Below are positions 24,781 through 33,780 of a stretch of DNA of 45,886 nucleotides, piece by piece. A model generated the notes under the pieces. That model did not search any database and was not told where the DNA came from. It saw only the letters and a list, made by a program, of their open reading frames with translations. This stretch comes from Prosthecochloris sp. (GTDB lineage: Bacteria; Bacteroidota; Chlorobiia; Chlorobiales; Chlorobiaceae): positions 1-45,886 of the forward strand of contig RAZP01000048.1 of NCBI GenBank assembly GCA_004028745.1, given 5' to 3'. Position numbers and translations under genes: made by a program. How positions within the stretch are numbered: position 1 is the stretch's first letter; each line of letters begins with the position of its first letter.

Positions 24781-27447
24781 ATGACCTATCTTCTTTACAT
24801 AGCATCACTTTTCGCAGCGATTGGTGTAGCGATGCCTGCTCTTGCCGATGATTTCGTTATTGATACACCTGTCACAACCACAAACGGCGGTCATCCCATC
24901 GACGGCAATGCCAGCCTGACCATCACAGAGACTGGATCGATCAGCACCACGAACGAAGCCGGTGTAAGGGCAACCGGTGAAAACAATACGGTCAACAACC
25001 ATGGCTCGATCGACACCGAGGGTGAGGATGCCTGGGGCATTATTGCCGTAGGCAACTCCACGGTCGACAATTACAGCACGATCGGCACAACGGGCAATAA
25101 AGCCTCCGGCATTACTTTTGAAGGCCAAAACAACACGGTTAACAATTACGGTTCGATCAGCACCGAAGGCGACGATGCCAGGGGCATTGACGCTTTCGCT
25201 CACACCATGGTCGACAATTACGGTTCGATCAATACAACTGGCAACGATGCCTCTGGCATTTATGCCGAAATTGGAAACAGGGTCAAAAACTACGGTTCGA
25301 TCAGCACAACGGGCAATAAAGCCTCCGGCATTTACTCCTTTGACGGCACGGTCGACAATTATGGTTCGATCAGCACAACGGGCGATGCTGCGTGGGGTAT
25401 TGTTTTCGATGGTGAAAACAACTCGGTCAAAAATTACGGTTCGATCGACACCGAGGGGAAGAAAGCGCTTGGCATTGGCGCCCAAGACAACAACACGGTA
25501 TACAATTTCGGTTCGGTCAGCACAACAGGCGATGATGCAGGCGGCATTGCTGCTAACAACAACAACAGAGTATACAATTTCGGTTCGATCAGCACCGAGG
25601 GTAAAAGTAGTTCCGGTAACATCAATGGTGCCTGGGGCATTTATGCTGAGACCAACAATATGGTATACAATTACTGCTCGATCAGCACCGAAGGTGAACT
25701 TGCCTATGGCATTAACGCCCGAGATAACAACACGGTATACAATTACGGCTCAATCCGCACAACGGGCAATGATGCCACCGGCATTGTTTTCGATGGCGAA
25801 AATACGGTATACAATTATTGCTCAATCAGCACAACGGGCGATAATGCAGGCGGCATTGACGCAAACTACAGTAACACGGTATACAATTACGGTTCGATCA
25901 GCACAACAGGCAATGATGCCATCGGCATTTTTGTCAATGGCGAAAACAACGCCGTACATAATTACGGTTTTATCAGCACAACGGGCGATAATGCCGCCGC
26001 CATTAAAGCTGGGTTCAACAACACGGTATACAACTACGGTTTGATCGACACCAAGGGCCACCTTGCCTGGGGCATTTTCGCAAGGGAAAACAACACGGTA
26101 TACAATTACGGCTCGATCAGCATAGAGGGCGACAACGTCGCCGGCATTTTTGCCGAGACCAACACGGTATTATACAATCACGGTTCGATCAACACAACGG
26201 GTGATAATGCCACCGGCATTTTTGCCGGGAACACCAACACGGTCGACAATTACGGTTCGGTCGTCAGCGAACAATCCGATTCTTTCCATTTCAAAGGCTC
26301 CGGCAACACGCTCAATCTCAACGCACCGTCCTTTATCGGCGGCAGGATCGATCTTGGTACAAACACGGCGCTTAGCATCTCTTCCGGCCCGTCGCATTCG
26401 ATCCTGTGGGATTTGTCTACCGGCACTATGGAGGGCGGCGGACCAACCCTTTTAGGCGATGTGCCAATTTTCTACAATGCAGGCACTCAGCAGGCAGCGA
26501 CCTTCGACCCGACAGCCATTGCCGCCGGCTCGGACATGCTGGCTGATATTTCAGGCAATGTCTCACTCCTGATACTGTCGAGGCTTGAGAGCTGTCGCGG
26601 GTGTGACGACGGCTGGTGGATGTCCGGATTCGGATCAACCGCTAACTATGAGGGTAAAGCAGCAGCACTTGACTACGACTTTTCCCATGGCGGCTTTGCA
26701 CTGGGCTATGATCGCTCTGTCTCCTCTGATCTGTCCTTGGGTATCCTTGCCGGACATGGCTGGAGCTGGTTCGATGCGAACAGCCGTTTTGCCGAGTCCT
26801 GGGACAATACGAGCAATGGCTGGTTTGCAGCTCTTTACGGGCGCAAAACCTTAGGCAATGTGTTTATCACCATGGCCTTGTCCGGCGGTATGCTCAACCA
26901 TTCCGACAACCGTTTCGTTAACGACAATCTTGCGCCGCTCGGCGTCTCCTCAGCCAAAGCGTCTTACGACAGTTGGTGGCTGTCACCTGAAGCTGCCATC
27001 GGTATCGAGCTGGGAGGGTCACCTGTAAACGGGTGGACCTGGACACCAGCAGTGCGCATCCGCTACGCAACGCAGTGGATTGAAGGTTATACCGAGACAG
27101 GTCCATCAGCGGCCAATGCTGTGCTTGACAGCCGAAACGTCGATATGCTCGAAGGTCGGCTGGAGCTTGCCGCGACGAAGCAGCTTGGTGATATTGCCCG
27201 GTTAACCGGACGCATCGGCTGGCTCAACCGCACCTCACCTGGTGATGAGAGTGTTTCAATCATCATGATCGGGGAAACTACCACCGTTCCTTTCTCTTCC
27301 GACGATCACAATATTGGCTATCTCGGTGCGGAAATGCATTTCGACCTTTCAAAGGCTGTCTCTCTGGATGTTATAGGAGAGGCTGCTGTCATCGGACCCG
27401 ATATGTCATTGCTTCGCGGTGCAGCAGTACTCAGCGCCTGCTTCTAA
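24781..27447 (+). CDS. Autotransporter with about 19 passenger repeats
   Basis: This is a type V secreted outer-membrane protein of 888 residues. A signal peptide (MTYLLYIASLFAAIGVAMPALA, cut before DD) favours the ATG at 24781, with GAAAGAAGGA upstream; the frame opens earlier at 24694. The passenger (about 50-500) has roughly 19 imperfect repeats of about 25 residues, each with NNTVYNYGSISTTG and an A-GI block, typical of a beta-helix. The C-terminal part (about 615-888) is an autotransporter beta-barrel starting GWWMSGFGST and ending in Phe. Repeat DNA is strongly similar between units, so recombination could vary repeat number. It is probably a surface adhesin. Confidence 0.9.
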   Translation: MTYLLYIASLFAAIGVAMPALADDFVIDTPVTTTNGGHPIDGNASLTITETGSISTTNEAGVRATGENNTVNNHGSIDTEGEDAWGIIAVGNSTVDNYSTIGTTGNKASGITFEGQNNTVNNYGSISTEGDDARGIDAFAHTMVDNYGSINTTGNDASGIYAEIGNRVKNYGSISTTGNKASGIYSFDGTVDNYGSISTTGDAAWGIVFDGENNSVKNYGSIDTEGKKALGIGAQDNNTVYNFGSVSTTGDDAGGIAANNNNRVYNFGSISTEGKSSSGNINGAWGIYAETNNMVYNYCSISTEGELAYGINARDNNTVYNYGSIRTTGNDATGIVFDGENTVYNYCSISTTGDNAGGIDANYSNTVYNYGSISTTGNDAIGIFVNGENNAVHNYGFISTTGDNAAAIKAGFNNTVYNYGLIDTKGHLAWGIFARENNTVYNYGSISIEGDNVAGIFAETNTVLYNHGSINTTGDNATGIFAGNTNTVDNYGSVVSEQSDSFHFKGSGNTLNLNAPSFIGGRIDLGTNTALSISSGPSHSILWDLSTGTMEGGGPTLLGDVPIFYNAGTQQAATFDPTAIAAGSDMLADISGNVSLLILSRLESCRGCDDGWWMSGFGSTANYEGKAAALDYDFSHGGFALGYDRSVSSDLSLGILAGHGWSWFDANSRFAESWDNTSNGWFAALYGRKTLGNVFITMALSGGMLNHSDNRFVNDNLAPLGVSSAKASYDSWWLSPEAAIGIELGGSPVNGWTWTPAVRIRYATQWIEGYTETGPSAANAVLDSRNVDMLEGRLELAATKQLGDIARLTGRIGWLNRTSPGDESVSIIMIGETTTVPFSSDDHNIGYLGAEMHFDLSKAVSLDVIGEAAVIGPDMSLLRGAAVLSACF
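24940..26275 (+). repeat. Imperfect 75-78 bp coding repeats in the autotransporter
   Basis: Units share the DNA core TACAATTACGG-TCGATCAGCAC and differ mainly in the stretch between. Period varies slightly because of small indels, always in frame. The reverse strand of this array reads open in several frames, an artefact of the repeats. Confidence 0.85.
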
Positions 27448-27514
27448 GGGAAATCCCGGACCGAGCTGCTGCGAATAGGGGTCGTTGAATAACCGGCACA
27501 AATGCAGCGCATCG

Positions 27515-27536
27515 AAATTTACATCCGTGTAAATTT
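27515..27536. terminator. Hairpin between convergent genes
   Basis: AAATTTACA and TGTAAATTT pair perfectly around a TCCG loop (UNCG type), followed by a T-rich tail on the plus strand. It lies between the autotransporter and the minus-strand methyltransferase and could stop both. Confidence 0.6.
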
Positions 27537-27541
27537 GTTTG

Positions 27542-28381
27542 TCATTTCTTTCTCGCAACAACCGCAATGTCGGGAGACTTCGGGGAAAAAGCTGAGCCTG
27601 TGACATCAGAGTAGAACTCTTCAATTTTGAATCCACTCTCTTCAAACTCCTCTCTGAGTGTGTCCCGGCTGAAATATTGCAGCCAGTTATAGACAACACG
27701 AGTTCTTGCCTTTTCAATTATCGTGTATTTATCGAGAGTTACTTTTTCTTCCTGATACTTGAATGTGTTCAGGAAACCATAATAATCATCAGAAGACCAA
27801 AAATGATCGAGCTGATTGTATTCGTACGTTGCAACTTCCTGTCTGCTGTCGAACATGTTCAACGAATGAACATCCAGCATAACTGATCCGCCGGGTTTCA
27901 AAAATGTGAAAAATTTGGAAAGAAGCGTTTTTCTTTGTGAAGGACTTAATGCACAAAAATCGCAAAATATCAATGTGATGAGATCATACCTTTCTTCAGT
28001 CTCATACTCCAGATAGTTTTGTTGAACATAGTTAATATTCAGCTCTTTTTGATCAGCAATCTCTCTCGCATATCGTATAGACCTTTCAGAAAAATCGATT
28101 CCGGTAACAGAGGCGCTATTTTCTGCAAACCGCGTTGTATACAGACCCGGACCACACCCAAAATCAGCAATACTTGACCCTGAGCCTACCCCGAAATGAG
28201 ACACTATCCACTGCGCCGACCGATCAACGAAACTTCTTTTTCGAGACGACAGATCAATTGAATCGTTCAAGTGATACTCAAGCATCTTTTTAGAGGTGTG
28301 TTCATCGGTCCACAGCTCATCTGCTGTATAGTACTGAAAAGGAGAAGGACGAGCGTTGATTTTTGCCAATTCATCAAACAT
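27542..28381 (-). CDS. Class I SAM-dependent methyltransferase
   Basis: This 279-residue protein has motif I IADFGCGPGLYTTRFA, the acidic VTGIDFSERSI motif II, YDLITLIFCDFCALS motif IV and the LKPGGSVMLDVHS post-motif. Length and the PSPFQYYTADELWTDEH N-terminus fit a small-molecule methyltransferase of the UbiE/ubiquinone-like superfamily; no substrate can be named. The frame begins at a TTG (28396), but the ATG at 28381 is preferred. No Shine-Dalgarno sequence is visible. Confidence 0.85.
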   Translation of the reverse strand: MFDELAKINARPSPFQYYTADELWTDEHTSKKMLEYHLNDSIDLSSRKRSFVDRSAQWIVSHFGVGSGSSIADFGCGPGLYTTRFAENSASVTGIDFSERSIRYAREIADQKELNINYVQQNYLEYETEERYDLITLIFCDFCALSPSQRKTLLSKFFTFLKPGGSVMLDVHSLNMFDSRQEVATYEYNQLDHFWSSDDYYGFLNTFKYQEEKVTLDKYTIIEKARTRVVYNWLQYFSRDTLREEFEESGFKIEEFYSDVTGSAFSPKSPDIAVVARKK

Positions 28382-28397
28382 TTTCAATCCAAACAAA

Positions 28398-28512
28398 TTA
28401 AAAGAGATTCCTTACGAATACTCGATTATTGGGGTCTGAAACTTTAAGTTCTTCAAACCGCGTATAAAGGGTTGAGGAATCGATGTATCTCTCGGCCCAC
28501 GTATGGTTGTTG
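28398..28512 (-). pseudogene. 3' fragment of a formyltransferase-like gene
   Basis: The minus-strand frame reads NNHTWAERYIDSSTLYTRFEEL and NRVFVRNLF to a TAA at 28398. This corresponds to the C-terminus of the gene at 29609-30313 (WSERYISSSTLGKRLEEL, HRVFVEKP). It is about 55 percent identical in protein, so it comes from a related gene rather than a recent copy. Confidence 0.65.
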
Positions 28513-28609
28513 CAGACAATCGCAGAAGCTCTGCATCCGACCCTACAGCTTTCTCAATCACCATCATGAGTCACTCTCCCCTTCTCCCGCAGGGTAACGC
28601 AGTTTCCGT

Positions 28610-29032
28610 TTACTTCTGCATCACCTTTCTGCTCCCGCTGCACGGGTCACCCTCAGGCATACCCTCCAGCCACTGACGCAGTTGGGCTATTCTTCCCCTG
28701 GTCAGCTTGGTTTTTTCCAGACAGTAGCACATGGGATAGATGCTTCCATATTCCATCTGTTTGTTCTCGGCGGGATACAGTGACGCCAACTGAAGATCCC
28801 GGAAGGAAACCCAAGCCTGTTGTGCTTTTTTCAAAGCTGCGGTAAAACGCTTTTCGCTTTCATATGCTTTCATCACTTGTTGATAGACCTGATCGAGTTC
28901 CTTGTCGGCCTCTTGAGCTGTAGCACAGGTTTGCTCACTGAGTTCAGTCTGTGTCTGGGCTGAAGCGCATTGCATCATAATCGGCACAGCAAAGCCCAGG
29001 ACAATGAAAACGGGTAACCAGATTTTGTTCAT
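28610..29032 (-). CDS. LprI-like (DUF1311) exported protein
   Basis: The protein has a signal peptide (MNKIWLPVFIVLGFAVPIMMQCASAQ), so the ATG at 29032 is preferred over the upstream frame opening at 29122. The mature part carries the DUF1311/LprI pattern: CATAQEADKELDQVYQQVMKAY, then AQQAWVSFRDLQLASLYP and GSIYPMCYCLEKTKLTRGR. LprI was described as a lysozyme inhibitor in mycobacteria; whether this homologue does that is unknown. It is about 140 residues long and lies just downstream of the GNAT gene. Confidence 0.82.
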   Translation of the reverse strand: MNKIWLPVFIVLGFAVPIMMQCASAQTQTELSEQTCATAQEADKELDQVYQQVMKAYESEKRFTAALKKAQQAWVSFRDLQLASLYPAENKQMEYGSIYPMCYCLEKTKLTRGRIAQLRQWLEGMPEGDPCSGSRKVMQK

Positions 29033-29099
29033 GATGAATTGGAGTATGGGTTGATCAACTGTAAAGAAACAACTGTTTGGTAAAGGCTTCGGAAACCGG

Positions 29100-29558
29100 C
29101 TAAAGACTTTTCCGCATTGCACAATTACATCTGTGAGACAAGTGCTCCGACGTGTATTCGGTGAACCCGTACTTTTTATACAAGTTCACAGCTTCTTTCA
29201 AACAACTGTTTGTTTCAAGAATCATGGTGGAAAAACCCAAAGACTTTGCTACAATGAATGCATCCTCCATCATTTTTTTCCCCAGACCTCTTCCTTTATA
29301 TTCTGCTTGGAGATACATTTTCCTCAGCTCGCACGTTCCCTCATCAATGGTATAGAGACCATAGGAACCGACTACCGCACCATTATCCTCAAGCACTTTG
29401 AATGCTCCGCCAGAACGTATATATGATTCATCGATATCCTGTATATCGGCATCGGTTTCTTCCGGATTCACTGAAAGCCCATAGTGCTTTAACGCGCTTT
29501 CGAGCAGAGCGAAAACCATATCTTCATCTCCCTGCCTGTATTCCCTGAGAATACACAT
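29100..29558 (-). CDS. GNAT family N-acetyltransferase
   Basis: This is a 152-residue GNAT-fold enzyme. The acetyl-CoA loop is GRGLGKKMMEDA (R/Q-x-x-G-x-G/A pattern), after the CELRKMYLQAEYKG strand; VNLYKKYGFTEY closes the fold. The start at ATG 29558 (MCILREYRQGDE) fits the domain; the frame extends to 29627 without coding character. The substrate is unknown. Confidence 0.85.
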   Translation of the reverse strand: MCILREYRQGDEDMVFALLESALKHYGLSVNPEETDADIQDIDESYIRSGGAFKVLEDNGAVVGSYGLYTIDEGTCELRKMYLQAEYKGRGLGKKMMEDAFIVAKSLGFSTMILETNSCLKEAVNLYKKYGFTEYTSEHLSHRCNCAMRKSL

Positions 29559-29608
29559 ATCTTGCAAACAAAGTTTATAGCATAATACGGAAAAAATGCT
29601 TCCCATCT

Positions 29609-30313
29609 TCAATCCCCGACAAGACACACTAATCGAGGTTTTTCCACGAATACCCGATGACCAGGTTCAGACATATTGAGTTCTTCAAGCCTCTTGCCAA
29701 GAGTCGAGGAACTGATATACCTCTCGGACCAGACAAGGCCGTTTGCTTCCGCTTCTGCACAAAGTTCGCCACGGGCTGTTTCGATGGAACCCCACGCAAG
29801 CATTTGTTCACATAATTCTGTAAGCATTTCAAGAGCAATACGCTGGTTGAACACTCTCAAATCGCCATAGGTTGCTTCCGGGCTCAGCTTTCGTTTTTTG
29901 ACTCTGATTATCCTGCCTGCATCAACGTCATTTCTGATATTGAGTTTGTGATGTGAAGGGCGTTTGAGAAAATGAAGGGTGGCTCCGTGCTCTTCGTGAT
30001 TTTCAATCAATGGAATATGATCATACCCGACTCCGCGAAGAGAAGGAAGAGAGGGATGCACATTGAGCGGCAGACCGAGAAAATCGAAGTCGTCGTAAGA
30101 AAAAATGAAATCATTGTAGAACGAGACGGTAATCAACCACGACCGAGAGCGCAATGCTTGCCTTACTGCTGTTTTTTCAGTGCCTTTTTTCCAGATCAAC
30201 TGCTTCGCATTGGGGAAAAAATCGGAAAACAGACGAAACCCTTCTCCTCCCAGGTTGGGGTCACCAAAGAAAAGAATATTGTCAGTGTTCGAATCAAACC
30301 TGGAGTCCGACAT
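29609..30313 (-). CDS. Formyltransferase-family protein
   Basis: This 234-residue protein has a formyl-transferase N-terminal-like core: LPLNVHPSLPSLRGVGYDHIPL with the His-Pro and Arg-Gly motif, then EEHGATLHFLKR. This is the methionyl-tRNA formyltransferase / GART fold. The family's catalytic Asn is preserved in NVHP, but the rest is divergent and the C-terminal domain is short, so the substrate is not Met-tRNA with any certainty. ATG 30313 is preferred over the frame opening at 30373, which overlaps the next gene. A related C-terminal fragment lies at 28398-28512. Confidence 0.72.
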   Translation of the reverse strand: MSDSRFDSNTDNILFFGDPNLGGEGFRLFSDFFPNAKQLIWKKGTEKTAVRQALRSRSWLITVSFYNDFIFSYDDFDFLGLPLNVHPSLPSLRGVGYDHIPLIENHEEHGATLHFLKRPSHHKLNIRNDVDAGRIIRVKKRKLSPEATYGDLRVFNQRIALEMLTELCEQMLAWGSIETARGELCAEAEANGLVWSERYISSSTLGKRLEELNMSEPGHRVFVEKPRLVCLVGD

Positions 30314-30344
30314 TCTCTGATGCACCGTTTTTACAACCTGGCAG

Positions 30345-31019
30345 TCAACTTGTTGCAGAACCGAGTGAAACATTCATTTTCTCACCACAGAAACGCTTGA
30401 CTTCTCCGCCAAAAAGCTCGGCTTTTTCAGGGTCGGTCCGGTCCCAGCTTCGCAACTGATCTTTCAAATATGTTTTATAAAAAACCGTCAGTGCTTCCCT
30501 GTCTTCATCCGTCAGCTTCTCTACGATCACTCTGCCGCCGAAATATCCGCTAAGGGATGGTTTCCTGTCCAAGGGAGCATGCATTGGAGTAAAATAACCG
30601 TCGATCCGTTTCCTGCCGCTTTGCGTATTTCCGTCCGTTCCACACACGACAAATGTTGCCAATACCTTTCCGTTCAACTCATTTTTGTGAGATTCGAGAA
30701 AATCAACGATTCTTTTGTGTACACCACCAATCCAGACGCCGGAACCAATAATAAACCGGTCATATCGTGAAGCTACGTCAGAAAAAGAAATGCTTTCAAT
30801 ATCAAGAAGATCGACCGGCCCTTGTATCCCTTCGTGTATCCAGCCTGCCGTCTCTTTTGTGGCCCCATATCTGGTTGCATAGATCAAAGCCGTTTGTTTC
30901 TCCTTGCCCTCCGTCAATCTCGCTATATCGCAACCCCAAAAAAGCGCCATCAAGGACAATGAAGAATATTTGTATGCCCTTGAAAGAAATTCCCTCCTGG
31001 AAATACAGTCAGATGACAT
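30345..31019 (-). CDS. Flavodoxin-domain protein with exported N-terminus
   Basis: The 224-residue protein opens with SRREFLSRAYKYSSLSLMALFWGC, a twin-arginine-like signal followed by a possible lipobox Cys. The mature part is a flavodoxin/HemG-type domain: TALIYATRYGATKETAGWI is the FMN phosphate loop, DRFIIGSGVWIGGVH the isoalloxazine loop, and FVVCGTDGNT the third. An FMN-binding redox protein outside the cytoplasm is inferred. The start at ATG 31019 gives the correct signal. It lies directly upstream of the formyltransferase-like gene on the same strand. Confidence 0.82.
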   Translation of the reverse strand: MSSDCISRREFLSRAYKYSSLSLMALFWGCDIARLTEGKEKQTALIYATRYGATKETAGWIHEGIQGPVDLLDIESISFSDVASRYDRFIIGSGVWIGGVHKRIVDFLESHKNELNGKVLATFVVCGTDGNTQSGRKRIDGYFTPMHAPLDRKPSLSGYFGGRVIVEKLTDEDREALTVFYKTYLKDQLRSWDRTDPEKAELFGGEVKRFCGEKMNVSLGSATS

Positions 31020-31084
31020 AGTATTGCTTTGCTCCTGAAAATGCGGTTGATCCAAAACTGGTATAGAGGTTAACAGGCATGTGA

Positions 31085-31693
31085 CTAATCCGAGTAAGTG
31101 ATTCCTCTGTTGTCTCTATAATGATTCATCCCCTCAATGATATCCTGAGTTAACACCCGGTCTTGCGATAACGGCGGCAAGTTATCCACATCGAAAAAAT
31201 CAATATTGGATATCTCAATGTTATCGCGAGGGGTTCCCCCTGTTACCTCAGCGGTGAAAAACAGCTTGTACAAGCTTACCGGATACTTCGGTGTATAAGG
31301 ATGACGGTCTCTGTCTTTGACCGCATAAAGAGAAATGACTTTTATTGCAAATCCGGATTCTTCGAGCACCTCTCGAGCAATTCCTTCTTTTGGCGACTCA
31401 TTTTGATCTGCCCATCCCCCTGGCAATGTCCATTTTCCATTTGACCGCTCTCTCACCAATAAAACACGGTCATCTTTGATCGCACACGCGCGCAAGTCTA
31501 CTTTGGGAGTTGCATAGCCTTTTTCAGGGAAAAAAAATCTTTCTATCGCCTCTACATCCGAAGAACTGATTTTTGAGTAGAGCATGTTGCTTATAGCAAT
31601 AAGCCGTTCATACCTTTCGTGGTCATATGGATCTTTGGTGTAGTGAATGCCTGTTTGAGCTATTGCCCTGATCTCTTTAATCAGTTCATGCAT
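31085..31693 (-). CDS. NUDIX hydrolase
   Basis: This 202-residue protein has a Nudix box GGWADQNESPKEGIAREVLEESGF (from about residue 92), matching GX5EX7REUXEEXGU. A helical N-terminal domain of about 60 residues (HELIKEIRAIAQTGIHYT) marks the YjhB-like group with NUDIX_N. Preceding strands VDLRACAIKDDRVLLVRE and the later VSLYKLFFTAEV complete the fold. The nucleotide substrate is not known. The ATG at 31693 is used. Confidence 0.88.
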   Translation of the reverse strand: MHELIKEIRAIAQTGIHYTKDPYDHERYERLIAISNMLYSKISSSDVEAIERFFFPEKGYATPKVDLRACAIKDDRVLLVRERSNGKWTLPGGWADQNESPKEGIAREVLEESGFAIKVISLYAVKDRDRHPYTPKYPVSLYKLFFTAEVTGGTPRDNIEISNIDFFDVDNLPPLSQDRVLTQDIIEGMNHYRDNRGITYSD

Positions 31694-31718
31694 GTCCTTT
31701 TTGATTGCTTGTCATGAA

Positions 31719-31764
31719 GGGCACCTCTATTAATTTGCTGCGCACCATGATTACTTCGTTGATC
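31719..31764. mobile_element. MITE, GGGCACC family, left-end fragment
   Basis: GGGCACCTCTATTAATTTG followed by about 27 further bases matches the reverse complement of the right end of the element at 36824-36954. It stops where the GAGGCTGTCTCA-type element begins and does not resume beyond it. Confidence 0.75.
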
Positions 31765-31943
31765 GGAGGCTGTCTCATAAGTCTTACATTTTATCTTTTT
31801 TTAGTCATCCTCGGGCTTGACCCGGGGATCCATCTTCCAGTGAAAGTCAGCATGGATGCCGCATCAAGTGCGGCATGACTCTCTACGGGAAAGTGATTCA
31901 TGGTGACTGATAATCGTTAAACAGTGCTTTTGAGACAGCCTCC
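31765..31943. mobile_element. MITE-like element with GGAGGCTGTCTCA ends
   Basis: The 179-bp element has 13-bp perfect terminal inverted repeats (GGAGGCTGTCTCA at 31765-31777, TGAGACAGCCTCC at 31931-31943). Internal palindromes include CTCGGGCTTGACCCGGG and GCCGCA-TCAAG-TGCGGC. It has no gene. A relative lies at 9361-9534. It cuts off the GGGCACC-family fragment on its left. Confidence 0.75.
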
Positions 31944-31989
31944 GCCTAACGCAGTCATTAAAGCTCGCAACAGGTTTTTCAGATTCAGC

Positions 31990-33780
31990 TCAATCTATGC
32001 GCATTTCATAGGGCAACATCATCATCCTATACATTCCTCCCGGCTGCTTTTCCAACTGCAACAGAAGATCGAGGGTCTGCAACGAGCGGTCGGCAAAGCT
32101 CCCCGCCGGAAGATCCCTGCCGAAAAGACGGGCAGCAATGCCGGGTCCATCACCAAGGAGATAGTCCATCAATCCCTGAGGCTCAGGATAAAACTTCAGT
32201 CCGGGAACAACAGCAGAATCCATTTCAGCCATGGATTGAGCCGCACGAAGTGCATCCTGCAATCCACCGATCCGGTCAACCAGACCGTTTTTCACAGCAA
32301 GTTCACCCAGCCAGACCTTTCCACCGGCAACAGCTTCAACCTCCTCCGGTGTCATCTTCCTCGATCGGGCAACCTTTGCAAGAAAATCGTCGTAAATCCA
32401 CCCGGTTGCTTCCATAAATTTAGCAAAACCCGCCTTGTCAAGAGGCTTGAAGATAGTAAATGCATCGGCGTTGTCTCCTTTAGTGATAACTTCTCGATTC
32501 AAACCGATTTTTTCCTGCAGCTTGCTTATCTCCGGTTTCAAAGCGTACACACCGATTGAGCCGGTAACGGTAAGCGGTTCGGCAAAGATGCTGTCTGCCG
32601 CCAGCGCTATCATATAACCGCCTGAAGCCGCAACGCTTGACATCGAGGCCACAAGAGGCTTCTTAACCTTGGCAGAGTCGAGAATCTGGAACATGTTCGC
32701 CGAGGCAAGCGCATCCCCTCCGGGGCTGTCGATACGAAGCACTATCGCTTTGACGCTCTCGTCGTCGAGTGCAGCTTGAACCGAGCTTCTGAGTGTCTCT
32801 TCATCGAATCCCTGCTCTGTCCCTGCCGTCATATCATCTGCCGAACGAATGATCGGGCCCGAGGCCGTTATCACAGCGATACTTTCTTTCGTTTTAGGCT
32901 GGTATGGCCAGGGAACTGCTGCTTTATATCGTGCCCCGCTGACTAGAACATCGTCATCGCCCTGGTTGTTATTTCCCTTTCCAAAGGATTTTTTCAATCT
33001 TTCGAGGTACTCCCAGTGTCCGCTGATTTCATCGACAACCTTGAGCTCTTTTGCCTGCTCTGCCGACAAGACTGTTTTTTCATTGATAATATTCTCGTAC
33101 GCCTTAAGCGGTATCTCCCGCTGTTTCGTCACGTAACCGGTGTAGGCATCATAGACACCATCCAGCATCATCTCAACCTTTTCTCTGTACTCCGGGCTTG
33201 CACTGAGCCTTGTAAATGGTTCAACGCCGCTTTTCCATGCGGTCCATTGAGCAGCCTGGAAGGAAACCCCGAGCTTTTCAAGCGTTCCGGTATAGAAAAG
33301 CAGCTCGGCCTTCAAACCATCCAGCAGCAGAAAATTTCCCCGTTCCGCTATCACTGCATCACATGCTGAAGCAAGCCAGACATCCTGGTCTCCTGCATTG
33401 CGAAGAAATGCGTTTACACGTTTGCCCGTTTCTCTTGTGCGCTCAATGGCACGCTGAATCTGCTGGATTTTTGCCGACCCTGTTCGAACCCCGTTGATAT
33501 CGAGCAAAACACCTTTGATTCGCTTGTCATCACCTGCCATGTCAAGCAGAAAGATGATATCCTTGAGTGAAAGTTCCTGTGATTCCCGTTCAAATGGCAG
33601 AGAAAACCCGGGCTCCACGGCTTCCCTGATATCCCCTGAAACATCTATTTTCAGAACAAATTCTTCAGGCAATGGCTTTTGTGCAGTAAAGAGACGGTAA
33701 ATACCAATTGCCATAACAAGAAAAACCAGTACAACGACAATGCAGCCGATCTTCCCTGCTCCTATTTTCTTCTTTGTCAT
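31990..33780 (-). CDS. sppA: Signal peptide peptidase SppA, 67 kDa type
   Basis: SppA is a membrane-bound serine protease that degrades cleaved signal peptides. From ATG 33780 it has 596 residues; the frame opens at 33864, but MTKKKIGAGKIG then a hydrophobic anchor is the natural N-terminus. It has tandem S49 domains: the general-base Lys is in AWKSGVEPF (about 183) and the nucleophile Ser in SVAASGGYMIA (about 386), the arrangement of the long-form enzyme. DSPGGDALAS precedes the Ser. It appears monocistronic. Confidence 0.93.
   Translation of the reverse strand: MTKKKIGAGKIGCIVVVLVFLVMAIGIYRLFTAQKPLPEEFVLKIDVSGDIREAVEPGFSLPFERESQELSLKDIIFLLDMAGDDKRIKGVLLDINGVRTGSAKIQQIQRAIERTRETGKRVNAFLRNAGDQDVWLASACDAVIAERGNFLLLDGLKAELLFYTGTLEKLGVSFQAAQWTAWKSGVEPFTRLSASPEYREKVEMMLDGVYDAYTGYVTKQREIPLKAYENIINEKTVLSAEQAKELKVVDEISGHWEYLERLKKSFGKGNNNQGDDDVLVSGARYKAAVPWPYQPKTKESIAVITASGPIIRSADDMTAGTEQGFDEETLRSSVQAALDDESVKAIVLRIDSPGGDALASANMFQILDSAKVKKPLVASMSSVAASGGYMIALAADSIFAEPLTVTGSIGVYALKPEISKLQEKIGLNREVITKGDNADAFTIFKPLDKAGFAKFMEATGWIYDDFLAKVARSRKMTPEEVEAVAGGKVWLGELAVKNGLVDRIGGLQDALRAAQSMAEMDSAVVPGLKFYPEPQGLMDYLLGDGPGIAARLFGRDLPAGSFADRSLQTLDLLLQLEKQPGGMYRMMMLPYEMRID

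Noticed and set aside
25118..26044. Long alternative-frame and reverse-strand ORFs in the autotransporter
   Set aside because: They are shadows of the repeats: the forward frame has the signal peptide, repeats and barrel.
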